From NCBI RefSeq assembly GCF_016919175.1, contig NZ_JAFFPU010000044.1, forward strand, positions 27,501 to 91,500: a stretch of DNA of 64,000 bases. Reading direction: 5' to 3'. The DNA comes from Leptospira ainlahdjerensis. Its GTDB lineage: Bacteria > Spirochaetota > Leptospiria > Leptospirales > Leptospiraceae. The translations under genes and the position numbers were made by a program. Each line of letters opens with the position of its first letter. Positions within the stretch are counted from its first letter, which is position 1. The notes beneath the pieces are model-generated. The model searched no databases. It saw only the letters and a program-made list of their open reading frames with translations, and had not been told where the DNA came from. Of this stretch, positions 48,927 to 64,000 are shown in pieces.

Positions 48927-49109
48927 AGTATTCTTCACTTCGCAAGAATTGCAGGCCTGTGTATAACAACCAAAGTCTTCGTCTTTAGAATGAGACGTTT
49001 TTCCGGTAAATTCTCGAATTACGGAAAGAAGAGGAAAGAACAACCGAATCGCCGTCAAACTCACGATTCCGTAAACGATCCAATCCTGAGTCTGAATATC
49101 AAGTTGCAT
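48897..49109 (-). CDS. Small Cys-rich single-span membrane protein
   Basis: 70 residues: one membrane helix (about 10-30), then a short soluble tail with CYTQACNSC (C-x4-C-x2-C). The shape is like FeoB-associated Cys-rich proteins, though sequence similarity is unproven. It is divergent from hemA and shares its 110-base upstream region, which holds the HemR-type box, so heme or iron control of both genes is plausible. Overlaps the HAD gene end by 30 bases. Confidence 0.6.
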   Translation of the reverse strand: MQLDIQTQDWIVYGIVSLTAIRLFFPLLSVIREFTGKTSHSKDEDFGCYTQACNSCEVKNTSKGNDPILH

Positions 49110-49166
49110 ATATGACCAAGTTGAAAATCAGTCTCAATAAAGTCAACGGAAAGTTTTTCCGTGCGG

Positions 49167-49182
49167 TGACACTTCTTTGACA
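49167..49182. promoter_or_regulatory. HemR-type box upstream of hemA
   Basis: TGACA-CTTCTT-TGACA at 49167-49182, matching the TGACA-N6-TGACA site reported for the leptospiral HemR regulator. The second half contains TTGACA (49177-49182) that could be the -35 of the hemA promoter, with TATAGT at 49202-49207. HemR binding there would directly affect polymerase access. Confidence 0.75.
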
Positions 49183-49201
49183 ATCAAACAAGGAAAGCTG
49201 G

Positions 49202-49207
49202 TATAGT
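49202..49207 (+). promoter_or_regulatory. Probable -10 of the hemA promoter
   Basis: TATAGT, 19 bases after TTGACA. A transcript starting about seven bases later would have almost no leader before ATG 49220, so the hemA mRNA may be near leaderless. The long spacer suggests dependence on an activator. Confidence 0.45.
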
Positions 49208-49219
49208 TCTTTTAACAAT

Positions 49220-51708
<2,489 letters not shown>

Positions 51709-52626
51709 CGCCGCCCTCAGAGATCTCGCTTCTTCGGAAAGTCTCAATTACAAAAAGCTAATACAGCCTCTCTTTATCGTGGAAGGTCTGAAAGAAAAAG
51801 AGAAAATGGATTCTCTTCCGGGCGTTTTTAGAGATACGGAAGCGAGTGTTTTGAAACAAGTCGAGTCCGATCTAAAATCCGGCGTGACTCATTTTATTCT
51901 CTTTTTGGTTCCGGAGCTCAAATCGAATACTGAAATTCCAAAACCGTTTTACGAGCGTGCGATTTCATCTCTTAAAAAAGAATTCCCGGAATCGTTTCTT
52001 TGGATCGACACTTGTATGTGTTCTCTTACGACTCACGGTCATTGTGGTCTTTTGCACAAGGATGGAAGTATCGACAATCCAGCTTCCGTAAAACACCTTT
52101 CGGAGATCGCGCTCACCTACGCACAGTCAGGCGCCGATGGAATCGCCCCGAGTGATATGATGGACGGAAGAGTCGGAAGCCATCGTAGAATCTTGGATAC
52201 GAACGGTTTTTCTCACGTCCCTGTGATGAGTTATTCCACGAAGTTTAAGAGTAATTTTTACGGACCCTTTCGTGCGGCGGCGGATTCCGCTCCGGGGCAC
52301 GGAGATCGTTCTTCGTATCAGATCGACGTTCGCAATCGGGAAGATTCGATTCTTTCTTCGATTCGAGACAAAGAAGAAGGCGCCGACTTTCTGATGGTCA
52401 AACCCGGGATGACTTCGATCGATCTTATCGGTCCGATCCGAGAACAAACCGGACTTCCAACCGGCGCTTATCAAGTAAGCGGAGAATACGCTTCGATACA
52501 TTACTTGGCGCAAAATGGATTTTGCGATTTCGACGCCGCGTTACGCGAAACATGGCAGATCTTTTCGAGAGCACATTCCTCGTATCTCATTACTTATGCC
52601 GCTAGAAGAGGAAAGGAGATTTTTCA

Positions 52627-53951
52627 ATGAGTCAACATCAAACGTCTTTATCCACAAATTCTTGGAAAGGAAAATCTTCGGAAGAACTTTTTGAAAGAGC
52701 AAAAAAGGTTTCTCCCGGTGGAGTTCATTCTCCCGTTCGTTCCTTTCGTTCCGTCGGAGGAACTCCCGTCTTCTTCGCTTCCGCAAACGGAGCTACATTA
52801 ACCGACATCTCCGGAAAAGAATACATCGACTATTGTCTCAGTTTTGGTCCTCTGATTCTTGGGCATCGGGATCCGGAAGTCGAAGAAGTCGTTCGCGAAA
52901 CGACAGGTCTTGCCTGGAGTTTTGGCGCAACCGAGCCCTATTCTCTCGAGCTCGCCGAGTTTATCACGAGCCAAATTCCTTGGGCCGAAAAGGTTCGTTT
53001 TGTAAATTCGGGAACCGAGGCAGTAATGAGCGCGTTACGTGTCGCTCGCGCCGCAACCGGAAGGGAAAAGATTCTCAAGTTTGACGGATGTTATCACGGT
53101 CACTTGGATGCTCTTCTTGTAAAGGCGGGTTCGGGTCTCGCGGGAGAATCCTCTTCTGACAGCGCAGGAATTTCAGCAACCACGATCGCAAACACTCTCG
53201 TCCTTTCTTTGGACGACGAAAAAAACGTGGAAGCCTTGTTCGCGAAAGAAGGAAAGGACATCGCCGCGCTGATCATCGAACCTCTTCCCGCTAACTACGG
53301 ACTTCTTATCCAAAGAAAAGAATTTATTTTGAAGATTGTAGAGATTGCAAAAAAATACGGAACGTTAGTCGTCTTTGACGAAGTGATTTCGGGTTTTAGG
53401 ACCGGATTTCAGGGAATGGCCGGTCTTCTTGGAATCAATCCGGATCTCGTAACTTATGGAAAGATCATCGGCGGAGGTTTTCCGGTCGGATGTTACGCCG
53501 GAAGAATGGATTTGATGGATCTTGTCGCGCCTGCGGGCCCGGTCTATCAAGCCGGAACCTTGAGCGCGAGCCCTTTTGGAATGAGGGCGGGTTTGGCGAC
53601 TTTGCAAAAGGCTCAAAGAGAAAACGTCTATTCCATTCTTGAAAAAAGAACAAAAACCTTCACCGAAGAAATGGTAAACATTCTCAACGGGAGCGGGCTT
53701 GGAGAATGGGAAGCGGTAGCACATTCTTCTTTGTTCTGGTTTCATAAAAAAACGTCGGAGCCGATCCGCACGATCGAAAAAATTCCCGAAGATCATAAGG
53801 AAGGTTTTGCAAAAGTTTTTCACGCTTTGCTAAAGAACGGAATCTATCTCGCGCCTTCGGGATACGAGGTCGGATTTCTTTCCTTTGCGCACACGGATGC
53901 GGTGATTTCAAAAACTTTGGAGACGGCCAAAAGAGCTCTGAAAAATCTCTG

Positions 53952-53952
<1 letters not shown>
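52627..53952 (+). CDS. hemL: Glutamate-1-semialdehyde 2,1-aminomutase
   Basis: 441 residues. Converts glutamate-1-semialdehyde to 5-aminolevulinate with PLP. PLP-binding Lys near 279 in [28 protein letters not shown] carries the conserved Asp; [20 protein letters not shown] and [13 protein letters not shown] are further family blocks. Start overlaps the hemB stop (ATGA). Its place after hemB means the ALA-forming pair hemA and hemL is split by later-step genes. Ends one base into hemK. Confidence 0.95.
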
Positions 53953-55544
<1,592 letters not shown>

Positions 55545-55555
<11 letters not shown>

Positions 55556-56567
55556 ACGATATTTAAACGCGTTGCAAGGGATTGCACAAAAAATTCCGCC
55601 CGTATGGATGATGAGACAGGCGGGGCGTTATCACAAACACTACCAAACCCTTCGGCAAAAACATTCCTTCGAAGAACTCTGTAAAATTCCGGAACTCGCC
55701 GCGGAAGTCGCCTTCGGTCCCGTAGATGAATTTGATTTCGACGTAGCGATTCTTTTTTCCGATATTCTTTTTCCTCTGGAAGCGTTAGGGATGGGATTGA
55801 AATACACCGATGCGGGACCCGAACTTGGTTTTGCGATTCGGTCCAAAGAAGACCTCGCGAAGTTAAAGTCAGTAAAAGATTCCATTTCTTTTATGCAGTT
55901 TCAAAAGGACGCGATGAAACTGACTCGGGAAAGAATTCCAAAAGAAAAATCTCTGATCGGATTCGTGGGTGGTCCTTGGACTTTGTTTACGTATGCGGTC
56001 GCGGGAAAACACGAGGGCAATCTTTCACTTCCGAAGACGTTGACGAATGTCAGGAAAGAGTTTTTGGAAGAGATCGTCCAATTCTTAAAGGCAAACATCG
56101 CCTTACAATTGGAAGGTGGGGCAGACTTGATCATGATCTTTGATACGGCCGGCGGGGACCTTTCACCGGCGCTTTTTGAGGAGATCGTGGTTCCCGGAGT
56201 AAAAAGTCTCGCCGATGCCTTCCCGGGAAAAGTCGGATATTATAGCAGAGGAACCGCTTCTCCGCACTTTCAGAGCGTACAAAGAATTTCTTCTCTTGCG
56301 GGTTACGGACTCGATCATCGTTGGAATCTTCGAGACGTCTTTAAAACCGAAAGGAGAATGATCCAGGGAAACTTTGATCAGGCGTTATTGTTTATGGAAA
56401 GAGAAGAATTTAAGAAAACTCTAATGGACTATTTGAGGCCGTTCCAAGACCTCGCACCGTCGGAAAGGGTCGGTTGGGTCTGCGGACTCGGTCACGGCGT
56501 AATGCCAAAGACGCCCGAAGACAACGTAAAAATATTCGTAGAAACAGTAAGAGAAACATTCCTATGA
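55545..56567 (+). CDS. hemE: Uroporphyrinogen decarboxylase
   Basis: 340 residues. Removes four carboxyls to make coproporphyrinogen III. N-terminal PPVWMMRQAGRYHKHYQTLR with the conserved Arg residues, FDFDVAILFSDILFPLEALG with the catalytic Asp, and GFVGGPWTLFTYAVAG. The C-terminus has CGLGHGVMPKTPEDNV. The start lies 11 bases inside hemR, and the stop forms an ATGA junction with hemN. Confidence 0.95.
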
Positions 56568-57913
56568 CAACAGCAAAAGATTTGATCGCAAAATACGACA
56601 TACCGGCTCCACGTTATACGAGTTATCCCACGGTTCCGTATTGGTCCGAAAATCCGACCACGGAAGAATGGCTGGACAAGGTGAGAAATCGTCTGAGTCC
56701 GGAGGATTCTTCGCTTTCCTTGTATCTCCATATTCCTTTTTGTGAAACGTTATGCTCCTTTTGTGGATGTAATACTTCGATCACAAAAAACCACGCCGTG
56801 GAAGACCCATATATCCAAGCTCTTCTCGAAGAGTTCGAAAACTACCTCGCTGCGGTGCCGGAGATCGGACAACGGGAATTGAAGGAACTTCATTTGGGCG
56901 GCGGAAGCCCCACTTATCTTTCCGAAAAGAACATGGAATTCTTATTAAATTCTATATTAAAAAGAATGAATGTATCATCTAAGCCCGATTTTTCACTCGA
57001 AGTAGATCCGAGAAGAACCAGAGAAACACAACTCAAGGTTCTGCACGATTTCGGATTTAGAAGAATCAGCCTCGGAGTTCAAGACTTCGATCCAGAGGTG
57101 CAGAGGCTTATCAATCGTACTCAACCGTTCGAAATGACGGAAAGAATCACCGACCTTTCCAGAAACTTAGGATACAATTCCGTGAACTTCGATCTTATCT
57201 ACGGATTGCCGAAACAAACTTGGGAAAGTATGAAACGAACCGTCGAAAAAACTCTCGAGTTACGTCCGGATCGAATCGCATTTTACAGTTATGCTCACGT
57301 TCCTTGGATCAAAGCGGCGCAGAGGCTTTTTACCGAAGCCGACCTTCCATCCGGTCCTGAAAAAAGGGAACTCTATGAGGCCTCAAGGGAGATGTTTCTG
57401 GACGCGGGTTACCATGAAATCGGCATGGATCATTTCGCTTTGGAGGCGGATTCTCTCTCCGCGGCGGCAAAAAACGGAACTTTGCACCGAAATTTTATGG
57501 GATATACCACAAAAACTACGGAAATGCTCTTGGGACTCGGAGTTTCTGCAATTTCCGACAGTTGGGATTGTTTTCATCAGAACGAGAAGATCGTAAAAAA
57601 ATATCAGAAGCACATTCACGAAAATAAATTCGCTACACTCAGGGGACATAAACTCGACGCAGAAGATCTCGTTCAAAGAGCGTTGATCTTGCAACTTTCA
57701 ACAACGGGTAAGGTTCGAGTGCCGGATCAAATTTTAGAGGATGTGCGACTCTATTTGGCTTCTATGGAAGACGATAATCTCATTAGATGGGAGGGAAACC
57801 TCCTTTCTTTGACTGAAAAGGGTTGGCCTTTTCTTCGAAACGCCTGTACGGGACTCGATCTCAGGTTAAGAAGAAAAAGTCCGGATTCGAGAGTTTTTTC
57901 AAGAGCCATTTAA
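56564..57913 (+). CDS. hemN: Oxygen-independent coproporphyrinogen III oxidase
   Basis: 449 residues from ATG 56564 (ATGA overlap with hemE); the frame is open from 56474 but this start gives the family N-terminus AKYDIPAPRYTSYPTVPYW. Radical SAM enzyme that decarboxylates coproporphyrinogen III. CETLCSFCGC carries the CxxxCxxC cluster motif plus the extra Cys of true HemN, unlike the heme chaperone HemW. No oxygen-dependent hemF is in the window, so this appears to be the enzyme for the step even though leptospires are aerobic. Length is full. Confidence 0.9.
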   Translation: MTTAKDLIAKYDIPAPRYTSYPTVPYWSENPTTEEWLDKVRNRLSPEDSSLSLYLHIPFCETLCSFCGCNTSITKNHAVEDPYIQALLEEFENYLAAVPEIGQRELKELHLGGGSPTYLSEKNMEFLLNSILKRMNVSSKPDFSLEVDPRRTRETQLKVLHDFGFRRISLGVQDFDPEVQRLINRTQPFEMTERITDLSRNLGYNSVNFDLIYGLPKQTWESMKRTVEKTLELRPDRIAFYSYAHVPWIKAAQRLFTEADLPSGPEKRELYEASREMFLDAGYHEIGMDHFALEADSLSAAAKNGTLHRNFMGYTTKTTEMLLGLGVSAISDSWDCFHQNEKIVKKYQKHIHENKFATLRGHKLDAEDLVQRALILQLSTTGKVRVPDQILEDVRLYLASMEDDNLIRWEGNLLSLTEKGWPFLRNACTGLDLRLRRKSPDSRVFSRAI

Positions 57914-58023
57914 GAAACGCTCGAATTTCAGTCAAAAAGTCGTCCAATAAATTATTGATAAGGAAGGACGACTCGTTCATACTTGAGGTTCGAGTCGGTT
58001 TCGCTCGGGGAAGGCCCGTTTTG

Positions 58024-58983
58024 ATGCAATTTTTGAAAAAACTATTTTTGATCCTCGGTTTATTATTTCTGCTCCCCTTAACCCTCTTTTCGGAGACAGT
58101 GCTCTTGCACGAAGGCGGTTCTTTCCGTGGAAAGGTCGTGACCCAAAATCAGAAATCGATCACTCTTCAAACCAAAGAGGGGAAACGGGTCGTCGCCAAA
58201 AGAGAAATTTTGAAAGTAATCTATAAAGATATCAGCGAAGAAGAGGAAGAAAGAATCCGCGACGCCGAGATCAAAAGGCTGGAAGATGAAAAACTTTCCA
58301 AACAAAGAAATTTAGATCTCAAGAAACAACAAGAAGAGGAAGAACGTCTTCGTAAAGAAAGAGAAACCGCAGAGAAAAATCAAAAACCCCTTCCCCCTCC
58401 TCCTCCGAAAAAACCGGAGGTATCGAAAGCGGGTGCTCTGGGACGATCGGCGATTCTTCCGGGTTGGGGTCAATGGGCGAGTGGAAGAAAATTCGCGGCA
58501 ATCATATACCCCACTCTGTTTTTGGCGGCAGGTTACGCGGTATATGAGAATAATCGAAAATACCTCGTCGCTCGAAAAGATTACGAAAGTTACGGAAACC
58601 CGTATTCTACCGAGGCGATCGCCTTGTCCGCATTAGGTGTTCCAAACCCGACTCTTCCTCCGGTGATCATGGATCCGTTTGCGCTTTACGTTTATAACGA
58701 ATCTTCCGGAAATTTGTATCAGAGCAAAAAAGACGCCGTTGACAAGGCTTATAAGAATCTTCAAGCCAGCTTGGGTGTGTTAGCCGGGATATATCTGATC
58801 AATTTGGCGGACGCGTTTATCTTCGGAGGGGCTGTTTCCTCTTCCGTGGGAATTTCGGACGGTTCAAGTAAGGGTTTGATGTTTGACTTCAATCCGATGG
58901 CTAGTTCGGGAACTACGATGGGAGGAACCTCTTCCACCTCTTGGGAATCGAAATATACCTTCGGTTATAGATATAATTTTTAA
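58024..58983 (+). CDS. DUF5683-like membrane protein
   Basis: 319 residues from ATG 58024, giving a signal peptide (basic start, hydrophobic core, cleavage near FSET). Then a small strand-rich domain (LHEGGSFRGKVVTQNQKSIT), a long Glu/Lys/Arg-rich coiled coil (90-125), a PPPPPPKKP linker and a C-terminal domain with GRSAILPGWGQWASGRK, typical of DUF5683 proteins, and two or three hydrophobic segments. The C-terminus is strand-like and ends in Phe, so it could insert in the outer membrane. Role unknown; it sits between hemN and hemG, with 110 bases before it. Confidence 0.65.
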   Translation: MQFLKKLFLILGLLFLLPLTLFSETVLLHEGGSFRGKVVTQNQKSITLQTKEGKRVVAKREILKVIYKDISEEEEERIRDAEIKRLEDEKLSKQRNLDLKKQQEEEERLRKERETAEKNQKPLPPPPPKKPEVSKAGALGRSAILPGWGQWASGRKFAAIIYPTLFLAAGYAVYENNRKYLVARKDYESYGNPYSTEAIALSALGVPNPTLPPVIMDPFALYVYNESSGNLYQSKKDAVDKAYKNLQASLGVLAGIYLINLADAFIFGGAVSSSVGISDGSSKGLMFDFNPMASSGTTMGGTSSTSWESKYTFGYRYNF

Positions 58984-59000
58984 TTTCCATTCTTAAATTG

Positions 59001-59022
59001 TGAGCCGTAATCCTGCGGCTCA
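59001..59022. terminator. Hairpin after the DUF5683-like gene
   Basis: Arms TGAGCCG (59001-59007) and CGGCTCA (59016-59022). A few T residues follow, so termination may be weak or may need factor. Confidence 0.5.
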
Positions 59023-59035
59023 GTTTCCCTAAATT

Positions 59036-59063
59036 CCGAAGATTGCTGATTTACAATCTTCGG
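59036..59063. terminator. Second hairpin before hemG
   Basis: Perfect 10-bp arms CCGAAGATTG (59036-59045) and CAATCTTCGG (59054-59063) with loop CTGATTTA, followed by ATTCTTAT. Twenty bases before the hemG GTG. It may attenuate transcription into hemG, or affect its translation. Confidence 0.55.
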
Positions 59064-59083
59064 ATTCTTATAAAAATAGATCC

Positions 59084-60361
59084 GTGGCGTCGCAACAACC
59101 GGATCATATTATCCTTGGGGCCGGGTTTACCGGACTTCTTCATGCAACCCTTTCCGTTCAGAAAGGTGAATCCGTTTTTATCTACGAAAAAAGAAATCGA
59201 TTCGGAGGATTGATCCAATCCGTCCAGACTCCGTTCGGACTGGTTGAGACCGCGGCAAACGGAATTCTCAATTCTTATCGCCTAGAAGAATTGGCTAAGA
59301 TCCTCGGATTGGAAATCATACCGACTCAAAAAATCTCCAGAAAAAGATATATCTGGAAGAATGGAACCCCGAAAAGGATTCCTCTTTCGTTTTGGGGCGG
59401 CTTACGCGCGTTATATGGTATTTTCGCGGTTTCATCCGATTTCCAGAGAGACGAATCAGTGTATCACTGGGGCTTACGGGTGTTGGGGGAGGATGCGGTT
59501 AAGAATGTGATGGAACCCGGTCTTTCCGGTGTTTACGCCGGCGATTTAAAAACGATGTCCGCGGAACTTGTATTAGGAAGATTTATCCGATCCAAGGGCT
59601 CTCTTTGGAAAAATCTTAGAAATACGATGGAGAAAAAAAAGTCGGAACCGAAGGTGCCGAAACAACGCAAAGGAACGGTCAGCTTTCGGGGTGGCCTCGG
59701 GGAATTGTTAAGCGCAATGGAGGCAAAGATAAAGTCGTCTCCGAATACGAAGTTGATCTATTCGGCAGAAGCTCCTTCTCTTTCCTCTCTGAAAAAAAAA
59801 TATCCAAAAGCTAAAATCACCGTCGCTTGCGGATTGGAATCTTCTTTAAAAATTCTTTCCTCGAGTTTTCCGGTTTTTAAAAGATATGAGAAAGTTTGTG
59901 GAACCTTAGGGGTCGTAACGGCGACAAGATTCGGAAACGAGCCGCTCCTCGGACAAAAAACGGGTTTTGGAGTTCTTTTCCCGCCCGGTTCCGGTTTTCG
60001 CGCCAGGGGTGTACTTTTGAATTCGTCGATTTTTCCGGATCGGGTTTCAAGAGGAATTTATTCCGAGACCTTTATTTTCGGCGGCGCTTTGGATTCGGAA
60101 ATTTCAAAATTAAAAGAGAATGAGATCGTTTCCATCCTGGAAGAGGACAGAAAAAAAATCACGACTCAAAAAGACGATCCGATCAACCATTACGTTACGA
60201 TTTGGAAGTCGGCTCTTCCGGTTTACGACTCCTCGCTTTTGGAATTCAATCGAGAGTTGGATCGCAGCCTTCCCGATGGAATTTTTGTGGAAGGGAATTT
60301 TAGATACGGAATCGGATTGAGTTCCATTTTGGAACGCGCTTGGGACGTTATGCGGGCTTGA
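59084..60361 (+). CDS. hemG: Protoporphyrinogen oxidase, HemY type
   Basis: 425 residues from GTG 59084. FAD-dependent oxidase that makes protoporphyrin IX. The dinucleotide motif ILGAGFTGLLHATLS begins near residue 9, then YEKRNRFGGLIQSV; a C-terminal FAD contact region is GNFRYGIGLSSILERAWDV. This is the HemY-type flavoprotein (sometimes named hemY), not the small flavodoxin-like HemG of enterobacteria. Start has no strong ribosome binding site and follows two hairpins. Confidence 0.85.
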   Translation: MASQQPDHIILGAGFTGLLHATLSVQKGESVFIYEKRNRFGGLIQSVQTPFGLVETAANGILNSYRLEELAKILGLEIIPTQKISRKRYIWKNGTPKRIPLSFWGGLRALYGIFAVSSDFQRDESVYHWGLRVLGEDAVKNVMEPGLSGVYAGDLKTMSAELVLGRFIRSKGSLWKNLRNTMEKKKSEPKVPKQRKGTVSFRGGLGELLSAMEAKIKSSPNTKLIYSAEAPSLSSLKKKYPKAKITVACGLESSLKILSSSFPVFKRYEKVCGTLGVVTATRFGNEPLLGQKTGFGVLFPPGSGFRARGVLLNSSIFPDRVSRGIYSETFIFGGALDSEISKLKENEIVSILEEDRKKITTQKDDPINHYVTIWKSALPVYDSSLLEFNRELDRSLPDGIFVEGNFRYGIGLSSILERAWDVMRA

Positions 60362-60399
60362 ATGGTCGCCACGGGGGACGGTACGCTCAATAAAGAATG

Positions 60400-60404
60400 A
60401 AAAA
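60400..60404 (+). other. A5 run at a possible frameshifted start
   Basis: ATG 60397 followed by five A. With six A the frame would continue into the HEPN-like gene at 60465 without a stop, giving an N-terminus of 24 further residues. With five A it stops after six codons. Candidate mutation, sequencing error or slippage site. Confidence 0.35.
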
Positions 60405-60464
60405 TTCGCCGCCTTAAACTTAAAAACGAGATTAGAACCTGAACTCGCGAAAACCGAATTTAAA

Positions 60465-61346
60465 TTGGATGATGCTATTTTTTGTAAGCCGAATCTTGGC
60501 GATTTATTGGATTCAACTTGGGAGAGCTGGTTAGGGAAAATTAATTCGGATAAAATTAAAGACTCCAATTTGTTTTTCTTTATTTTTTGGGATGCAAAAG
60601 GACCGGATGAAATCGGAGATGAAAATCGGTCTTTATCGAATCAGATTCTTCCTATTTATTCTTCATTACTAATCAATGATATTTTCTTTAACGAGTCCGC
60701 TCATAGGCCGTTTGTCCTTACGGGAGAATATGAAAATGAATCTGTGACATTACAGACGATTTTCGAAATAAACAAACCGATTTCTTTGGTCTCTCCGATG
60801 AATGCAATCACGAAAGAATCGATAAGAACGACATACGAGATTTCGAATTCACTGTCTTCGCTTTACGCAAAAATTGGTTCCTTTAGCAGAATCGCCAGAG
60901 GGATCCGCGCTTTCGAGAAAGGAATCGCATCCTATGATCATGAAGATCGATTCCATGCTTTTGTGAGAACGTTAGAGGCTTTTATTTATCCCAAGCCTGG
61001 CGAAGGCAAAAAGGAATTCGCCAAACGGGTCTCTGAGCTTACAAAATTTCCTGATAAGATTATCTTGCAGAAAGTGTATGCCCTACGCTCCAGCATTGAA
61101 CATATGCACCATCCTTTTCGGGGGTTTGAAGGTTTTACCAAAAGCGAATTTCAAAAACTTACTTTCGAATTGGAAGTCTTTGCAAGGGGGGTTTTGAAAT
61201 ATTTTCTATTAACGCCGAAGGTGTGGGATTATTTCTCTGATTTCAATATTGAAAATACTTGGAAAAACTTTGAGGAAGATCTTGCTCGTGAGTGGGAATT
61301 GACGATTGACTTGAATATCTATAAGAACGCAATATTTTTTGAGTGA
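60465..61346 (+). CDS. HEPN/ApeA-like hypothetical protein, 5' end uncertain
   Basis: About 293 residues from TTG 60465, which has no ribosome binding site. Codons upstream in the same frame (60400-60464) are protein-like (FAALNLKTRLEPELAKTEF) and lack a start, so the true N-terminus may be lost or frameshifted. C-terminal part is helical, with RFHAFVRTLEAFIYPK and YALRSSIEHMHHP; Arg208-x4-His213 fits the HEPN RNase motif R-x4-6-H. ApeA-type HEPN proteins act in phage defence, but here the gene sits inside the heme locus without partner. Base composition is more AT-rich than its neighbours, suggesting recent acquisition. Confidence 0.55.
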   Translation: MDDAIFCKPNLGDLLDSTWESWLGKINSDKIKDSNLFFFIFWDAKGPDEIGDENRSLSNQILPIYSSLLINDIFFNESAHRPFVLTGEYENESVTLQTIFEINKPISLVSPMNAITKESIRTTYEISNSLSSLYAKIGSFSRIARGIRAFEKGIASYDHEDRFHAFVRTLEAFIYPKPGEGKKEFAKRVSELTKFPDKIILQKVYALRSSIEHMHHPFRGFEGFTKSEFQKLTFELEVFARGVLKYFLLTPKVWDYFSDFNIENTWKNFEEDLAREWELTIDLNIYKNAIFFE

Positions 61347-61697
61347 GAACTCATTTCAAAATTTCCGTAAACTGAAACGATTTAGAGCTTAGATTGGGGC
61401 AAGCTCTAAATTTCTGGGCTATATTTGCTTTGATGATTCAATAGAAGATAGTTAGAATTCTGACTTGTCGTATAAGTTTTGAAATGACGGGTTGTTTCCG
61501 TTACACTTGAGCCAAACAATACAAGAAGAACCGAAGGTATTCGAATCAATAATTCCTAATAGCGCAGGATGATTCTGATTGGACTTGACACTGGAGATTG
61601 AGCGTATCAAAGAATGAGTTCTATGAACCAAAAACGTCCATAGAACTTCACGTTTACAGTATTATTATAGATTTCAAAAAAATTCAAATGAACATAG
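61347..61697. other. Gap between HEPN-like gene and hemH
   Basis: 351 bases between convergent genes. A strong hairpin lies at 61381-61410; the remainder shows nothing I can name. Confidence 0.6.
61381..61410 (+). terminator. Hairpin terminator
   Basis: Arms TTTAGAGCTT (61381-61390) and AAGCTCTAAA (61401-61410) followed by TTTCT. Suited to end the transcript of the HEPN-like gene. Confidence 0.65.
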
Positions 61698-62816
<1,119 letters not shown>

Positions 62817-62834
62817 TACGGTAGTTCCAGTCGT

Positions 62835-63944
<1,110 letters not shown>

Positions 63945-63977
63945 AAATCTTTTTTATCGAAACGCTGTTAATATACA

Positions 63978-64000
63978 AGGGGTGAAACGATTTCACCCCT
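63978..64000. terminator. Hairpin at the window end
   Basis: Arms AGGGGTGAAA (63978-63987) and TTTCACCCCT (63991-64000) with loop CGA. Perfect 10-bp stem cut by the window edge, so any following T run is not visible. Probably a terminator for a gene to the right. Confidence 0.5.

Noticed and set aside
52648..52656. Perfect DnaA-box sequence TTATCCACA inside hemL
   Set aside because: Single isolated copy within coding sequence, 11 kb from the partition genes.
57823..58023. Extension of the DUF5683-like protein into hemN
   Set aside because: Would remove the signal peptide from the N-terminus; ATG 58024 gives a standard one.

Overview
The window is a stretch of a Leptospira genome, and the gene content points to the small replicon, chromosome II (CII). 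Evidence: a complete heme pathway with a fused hemC-hemD gene, a neighbouring two-component pair matching HemKR, Leptospira-restricted families (two DUF1564-type paralogues), and a parA-parB-rep partition/replication module between the aconitase gene and the hem genes. That arrangement fits what is known of CII in pathogenic leptospires. Species is not resolved; base composition looks richer in G+C than L. interrogans, but I did not compute it.

Layout. 1-2.7 kb: a 5'-cut PlsC-type acyltransferase and two unknown proteins in an operon. 3-9.5 kb: a DUF1564-type gene, a cytoplasmic NMT1-like/PAS/histidine kinase fusion with a membrane partner, a lytic transglycosylase, a small Cys-rich membrane protein and a GT-C glycosyltransferase. 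9.7-17.9 kb: TetR regulator, aconitase, OmpA-like protein, EpmA-like ligase, STAS-like protein, DUF4279-like protein and an orphan OmpR-type regulator. 18-23.8 kb: second DUF1564 gene, pterin carbinolamine dehydratase, a coiled-coil protein, an ElaB/YqjD-YqjE-like trio, a decayed region and a YwqG/DUF1963 protein. 23.8-35 kb: pyruvate kinase, a large unknown, aspartate-semialdehyde dehydrogenase, SGNH-like/GT-C-like/MBOAT envelope genes and an RsbU-type phosphatase. 35-39.6 kb: unknown genes and a Fis-type regulator.

39.6-42.8 kb is the partition and probable origin region: parA and parB overlap, a winged-helix gene (probable replication initiator) follows, 16-bp parS-like palindromes lie upstream of parA, and the parB-rep gap holds hairpins and repeated GACATAA-type motifs. 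42.8-49 kb: a discoidin/phage-fibre-repeat protein, metF, mqnD (futalosine menaquinone pathway) and a HAD phosphatase.

49-62.8 kb is the heme locus: hemA, hemCD, hemB, hemL, hemK, hemR, hemE, hemN, a DUF5683-like gene, hemG (HemY type), a HEPN-like gene with a doubtful 5' end, and hemH on the other strand. It covers glutamyl-tRNA to protoheme by the C5 route with oxygen-independent coproporphyrinogen oxidation. From hemA to hemN, genes overlap or abut, and several start with TTG. A TGACA-N6-TGACA box matching the published HemR site lies just upstream of hemA. The window ends with an outer-membrane beta-barrel gene.

A second layer is a family of 14-16-bp palindromes (GTAGGAACTCCTAC, GTGGGAACTCCCAC, GTCGGAACTCCGAC) scattered through intergenic regions and at times inside genes. 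In at least four places they flank a 130-160-bp GC-rich core, making a non-coding repeat family. I saw no tRNA, rRNA, CRISPR array or complete insertion sequence.
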